Shown: one piece after another, positions 62,220 through 64,000 of the stretch
How the letters are laid out: each line of letters starts with the position of its first letter
How positions within the stretch are numbered: the first letter of the stretch is position 1
DNA from: JANQPX01 sp965222015
GTDB taxonomy: Bacteria; Pseudomonadota; Alphaproteobacteria; Geminicoccales; Geminicoccaceae
Direction: 5' to 3'
Assembly: GCA_965222015.1 (NCBI GenBank)
Contig: CBDCTL010000011.1
Span: forward strand, 66,728-130,727
DNA: 64,000 nt
The notes under the pieces: generated by a model
The model's input: the letters and a program-made list of their open reading frames with translations, nothing else
What the model was told of the DNA's origin: nothing
Databases searched by the model: none
Made by a program: the position numbers and the translations under genes

Positions 62220-62296
62220 GGCGGTCTCCTGGCTGACAGGATCCAAACCTTACGCCTCAAATCGAGCGCGGCAATGCGGCCGAACGTCCGCGCCGC

Positions 62297-62728
62297 TCAG
62301 GCGCGGCGGCGCTCCACGATGACCAGCCCCTGCTCCGGGCGGACGGTGACGAGGTCGCCCGTCTCGATGAGCGTCGTCACGTCACCGCCCTCGAAGCGGT
62401 CGCAAAGCGCGGTGCCGGCAAAGGCGGCGCCCTGGGCGAGGATGGTGTTGGCGTGGTTGAGGAGGAGCGCCTTCGGCGCCATGTCGCGCGCGGCCATCTC
62501 GTGCAGCATCCAGGCCGTCGCCACGCCGCCCTTGGCGGTGTGCACCACCAGCACCTTGCCGACATAGCTCTCGCCGGCGAGCTTGTGCTGCGGGCGGGAA
62601 AAGACTCCGCGGATGCGGTCCAGATCGTAGCGCGCGGAGAAATTGTCGTCGGTGACCAGCGCTTCGCCGGTCACCTCTTCGCCGATGCCGACATGGCATC
62701 GAAGCTCGATCCGATCCGCGCCTGTCAT
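62297..62728 (-). CDS. Aconitase X small (swivel) subunit, locus 2
   Basis: A 143-residue aconitase X swivel protein (DUF126). Family marks are FSARYDLDRIRGVFSRPQH, LVVHTAKGGVATAWMLHEM and LLLNHANTILAQGAAFAGT. It differs from locus 1, whose swivel subunit has a Ser-rich loop instead of HTAKGGVATAW, so the two are different subtypes. The real start is ATG 62728, which overlaps the large-subunit stop by ATGA; the longer open frame upstream is a shadow. Confidence 0.86.
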   Translation of the reverse strand: MTGADRIELRCHVGIGEEVTGEALVTDDNFSARYDLDRIRGVFSRPQHKLAGESYVGKVLVVHTAKGGVATAWMLHEMAARDMAPKALLLNHANTILAQGAAFAGTALCDRFEGGDVTTLIETGDLVTVRPEQGLVIVERRRA

Positions 62729-63969
62729 CGCACGACCTCGCCTGCGACCGCCGAGGCGACGCAGTCCTCCATGCTGGCGAGCGTCGGCTGATAGCCATAG
62801 CCGCCGATGATGTTCACGAGCTTCGCCGAATTGGTCATGAGCCGCTTCCAGCCGTTCGCCTCCGCCATCTCGCGGGCATAGCTCTGATAGAAGCACATGC
62901 CCTTCAGGACGAGCGCGCCGGACGCCTCGATCCGCCGGGTGATGCCGAGCCGCTCGGCGTCCGCCGCCACCTGCGGCGAGGTCACGGTGAGGAGCGTGGT
63001 GTCCTTGTGGACGGTCTTGCCGTCGAGCAGATCGGCGACCTGCTGCATTTCCACGAGCGAGAGCTGCGGCGCCGAGAAGACGACCACGTCGACCTTGTCG
63101 GCCTTGCCTTCATAGAACCCGTAGAAGGCGGAGAATTCCGCTTCTCCGATGGTTTGGACGCCCATCGAAGGATCCGCGACGGCGTCGAGCGTGGGCGCCT
63201 CCGGCGTGATGCCGACGATGTGGAAGAGCGGGACGGAGCCGAAGCTCGCCATCGCCGCCCCCATATGCTTCAGGGCATCGGAGCCGGGCGGTTCCTTGAT
63301 TCCCTCGATCACCGGCACGGACCAGTAGGAGCCCGCCAGCCTGCCGACGATCCCGCCGAGCGCCCCCCAATCCGCAAGCCCGCGGGGCTCGGCGTCGACG
63401 CGAAAGCGGCAGGTGCCGCGGCGGTGCTCGTCCAGATGGAGGCCGTAGCGCGGGGTGCGGCCGGTGAGGCCGGCGGCGAGCGCCGAGGGACCGCCTTCGA
63501 AGTTGGAGCGCGCGCCGAGCACGCTATTGCAGTAGATCACGACGCCGGTGTCGCCATAGGCGAGGTGCTCGCCCCGGAGCGGCGGCATGATGGTCTGGTA
63601 GTTGATGCAGGTGTCGGTCATCAGAATGCCGAGCGCCTCGAAGGCGTCGATCGCGCGCCGCTCCAGCGCCGCCATGGCGTCGGTCTGCTTCAGGGTCCGG
63701 TAGTGGTCGAAGTCGATGCCGCGCGGATCGGTGATCATCGGCACGCGCACGCGGCGCTGCTCCTCGGGAAGGCGCGCCAGGCCTTCGACAAAGGCGATGC
63801 CCGCTTCGCCCAGCGATTCGGTGTCCGCCATCATGTGCGCCTGGGTCACCGGCACGAAATCTTCGGCGTCGAAGAACCGGCCGACGCCGATCATGTGCTC
63901 CATCGCCCAGCGGCGGGCGGGGCCCTGCTCGCCATCCAGCATGGCCTGTTCTTCGGGCGACAGCCTCAT
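62725..63969 (-). CDS. Aconitase X large (catalytic) subunit, locus 2
   Basis: A 414-residue catalytic subunit of the aconitase X family. Cluster Cys positions are in TDTCINYQ, KGMCFYQ and MEDCVAS. The YCNSVLGARSNFEGG and GYGYQPTLASMEDC segments are family hallmarks. It has the GLHLDEHRRGTCRFRV insertion absent from locus 1. The ATG at 63969 sits in ATGA that ends a short frame upstream, so a gene beyond the window edge may be coupled. Substrate unknown; hydroxyproline-type acids are known for some relatives. Confidence 0.88.
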   Translation of the reverse strand: MRLSPEEQAMLDGEQGPARRWAMEHMIGVGRFFDAEDFVPVTQAHMMADTESLGEAGIAFVEGLARLPEEQRRVRVPMITDPRGIDFDHYRTLKQTDAMAALERRAIDAFEALGILMTDTCINYQTIMPPLRGEHLAYGDTGVVIYCNSVLGARSNFEGGPSALAAGLTGRTPRYGLHLDEHRRGTCRFRVDAEPRGLADWGALGGIVGRLAGSYWSVPVIEGIKEPPGSDALKHMGAAMASFGSVPLFHIVGITPEAPTLDAVADPSMGVQTIGEAEFSAFYGFYEGKADKVDVVVFSAPQLSLVEMQQVADLLDGKTVHKDTTLLTVTSPQVAADAERLGITRRIEASGALVLKGMCFYQSYAREMAEANGWKRLMTNSAKLVNIIGGYGYQPTLASMEDCVASAVAGEVVR

Positions 63970-64000
63970 CTCGATGTCAGGCGGTTCATCTCGCCTCCCC

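Overview
The window is high-GC DNA with dense, mostly operonic genes on both strands. It looks like the chromosome of an alphaproteobacterium: a cpa-style Tad pilus locus, several c-di-GMP proteins, a cyclase-AAA-TPR regulator and two-subunit aconitase X genes all fit. I cannot assign an order or genus. I saw no rRNA, tRNA, CRISPR array, phage or complete insertion sequence. The one mobile-looking element is a 101-bp inverted-repeat element beside a small AT-rich island.

Layout. 0.1-3 kb: a soluble diguanylate cyclase, a short DksA/TraR zinc-finger protein, a secreted cyclophilin and a small unknown protein. 3-6.9 kb (minus): a glutamine synthetase homologue that has lost most catalytic residues, and an MMPL/RND exporter. 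7.2-11.3 kb (plus): a methyl-transfer module of corrinoid protein, pterin-binding methyltransferase and corrinoid-reactivating Fe-S protein. 11.3-12 kb: the MITE-like element and a small membrane protein. 12-13.7 kb: a two-subunit aconitase X. 13.7-26.1 kb (minus): a complete Tad/Flp pilus locus from prepilin peptidase to pilin. Divergent from it at 26.4-29.7 kb are a LuxR-type regulator and a HAMP-PAS-GGDEF-EAL protein that overlap.

30.7-40.5 kb (minus): a soluble diiron monooxygenase operon of the propane monooxygenase (prm/mim) type. Its order is hydroxylase large subunit, reductase, hydroxylase small subunit, coupling protein, amidohydrolase, DUF59-like protein, dedicated GroEL paralogue, alcohol dehydrogenase, and then a BLUF blue-light sensor only 39 bp downstream. 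A perfect sigma-54 promoter with TGGCACA-type repeats lies upstream. From the same intergenic region a five-gene operon of unknown function (three small proteins, a WD40 propeller, a 59-residue protein) runs the other way, 41.2-43.7 kb.

43.7-49.4 kb (minus): a sensory cassette of PhnD-like binding protein, HAMP-GGDEF-EAL protein, YfiR-like periplasmic protein and TonB-dependent receptor. 49.7-53.3 kb: a Na+/H+ antiporter, a small unknown protein and two orphan Dpp-type ABC permeases. 53.4-60.2 kb (plus): a large membrane protein with an HTH-like C-terminal segment, a TauE/SafE permease and a SAM-cyclase-AAA-TPR protein. 60.2-64 kb: a Spy/CpxP-like protein, a short-chain dehydrogenase, a PCuAC copper chaperone and a second, different two-subunit aconitase X.

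The most notable points are the likely GS pseudoenzyme, the sigma-54 driven monooxygenase operon ending in a BLUF sensor with a specialised GroEL, and the uncharacterised WD40 operon divergent from it.
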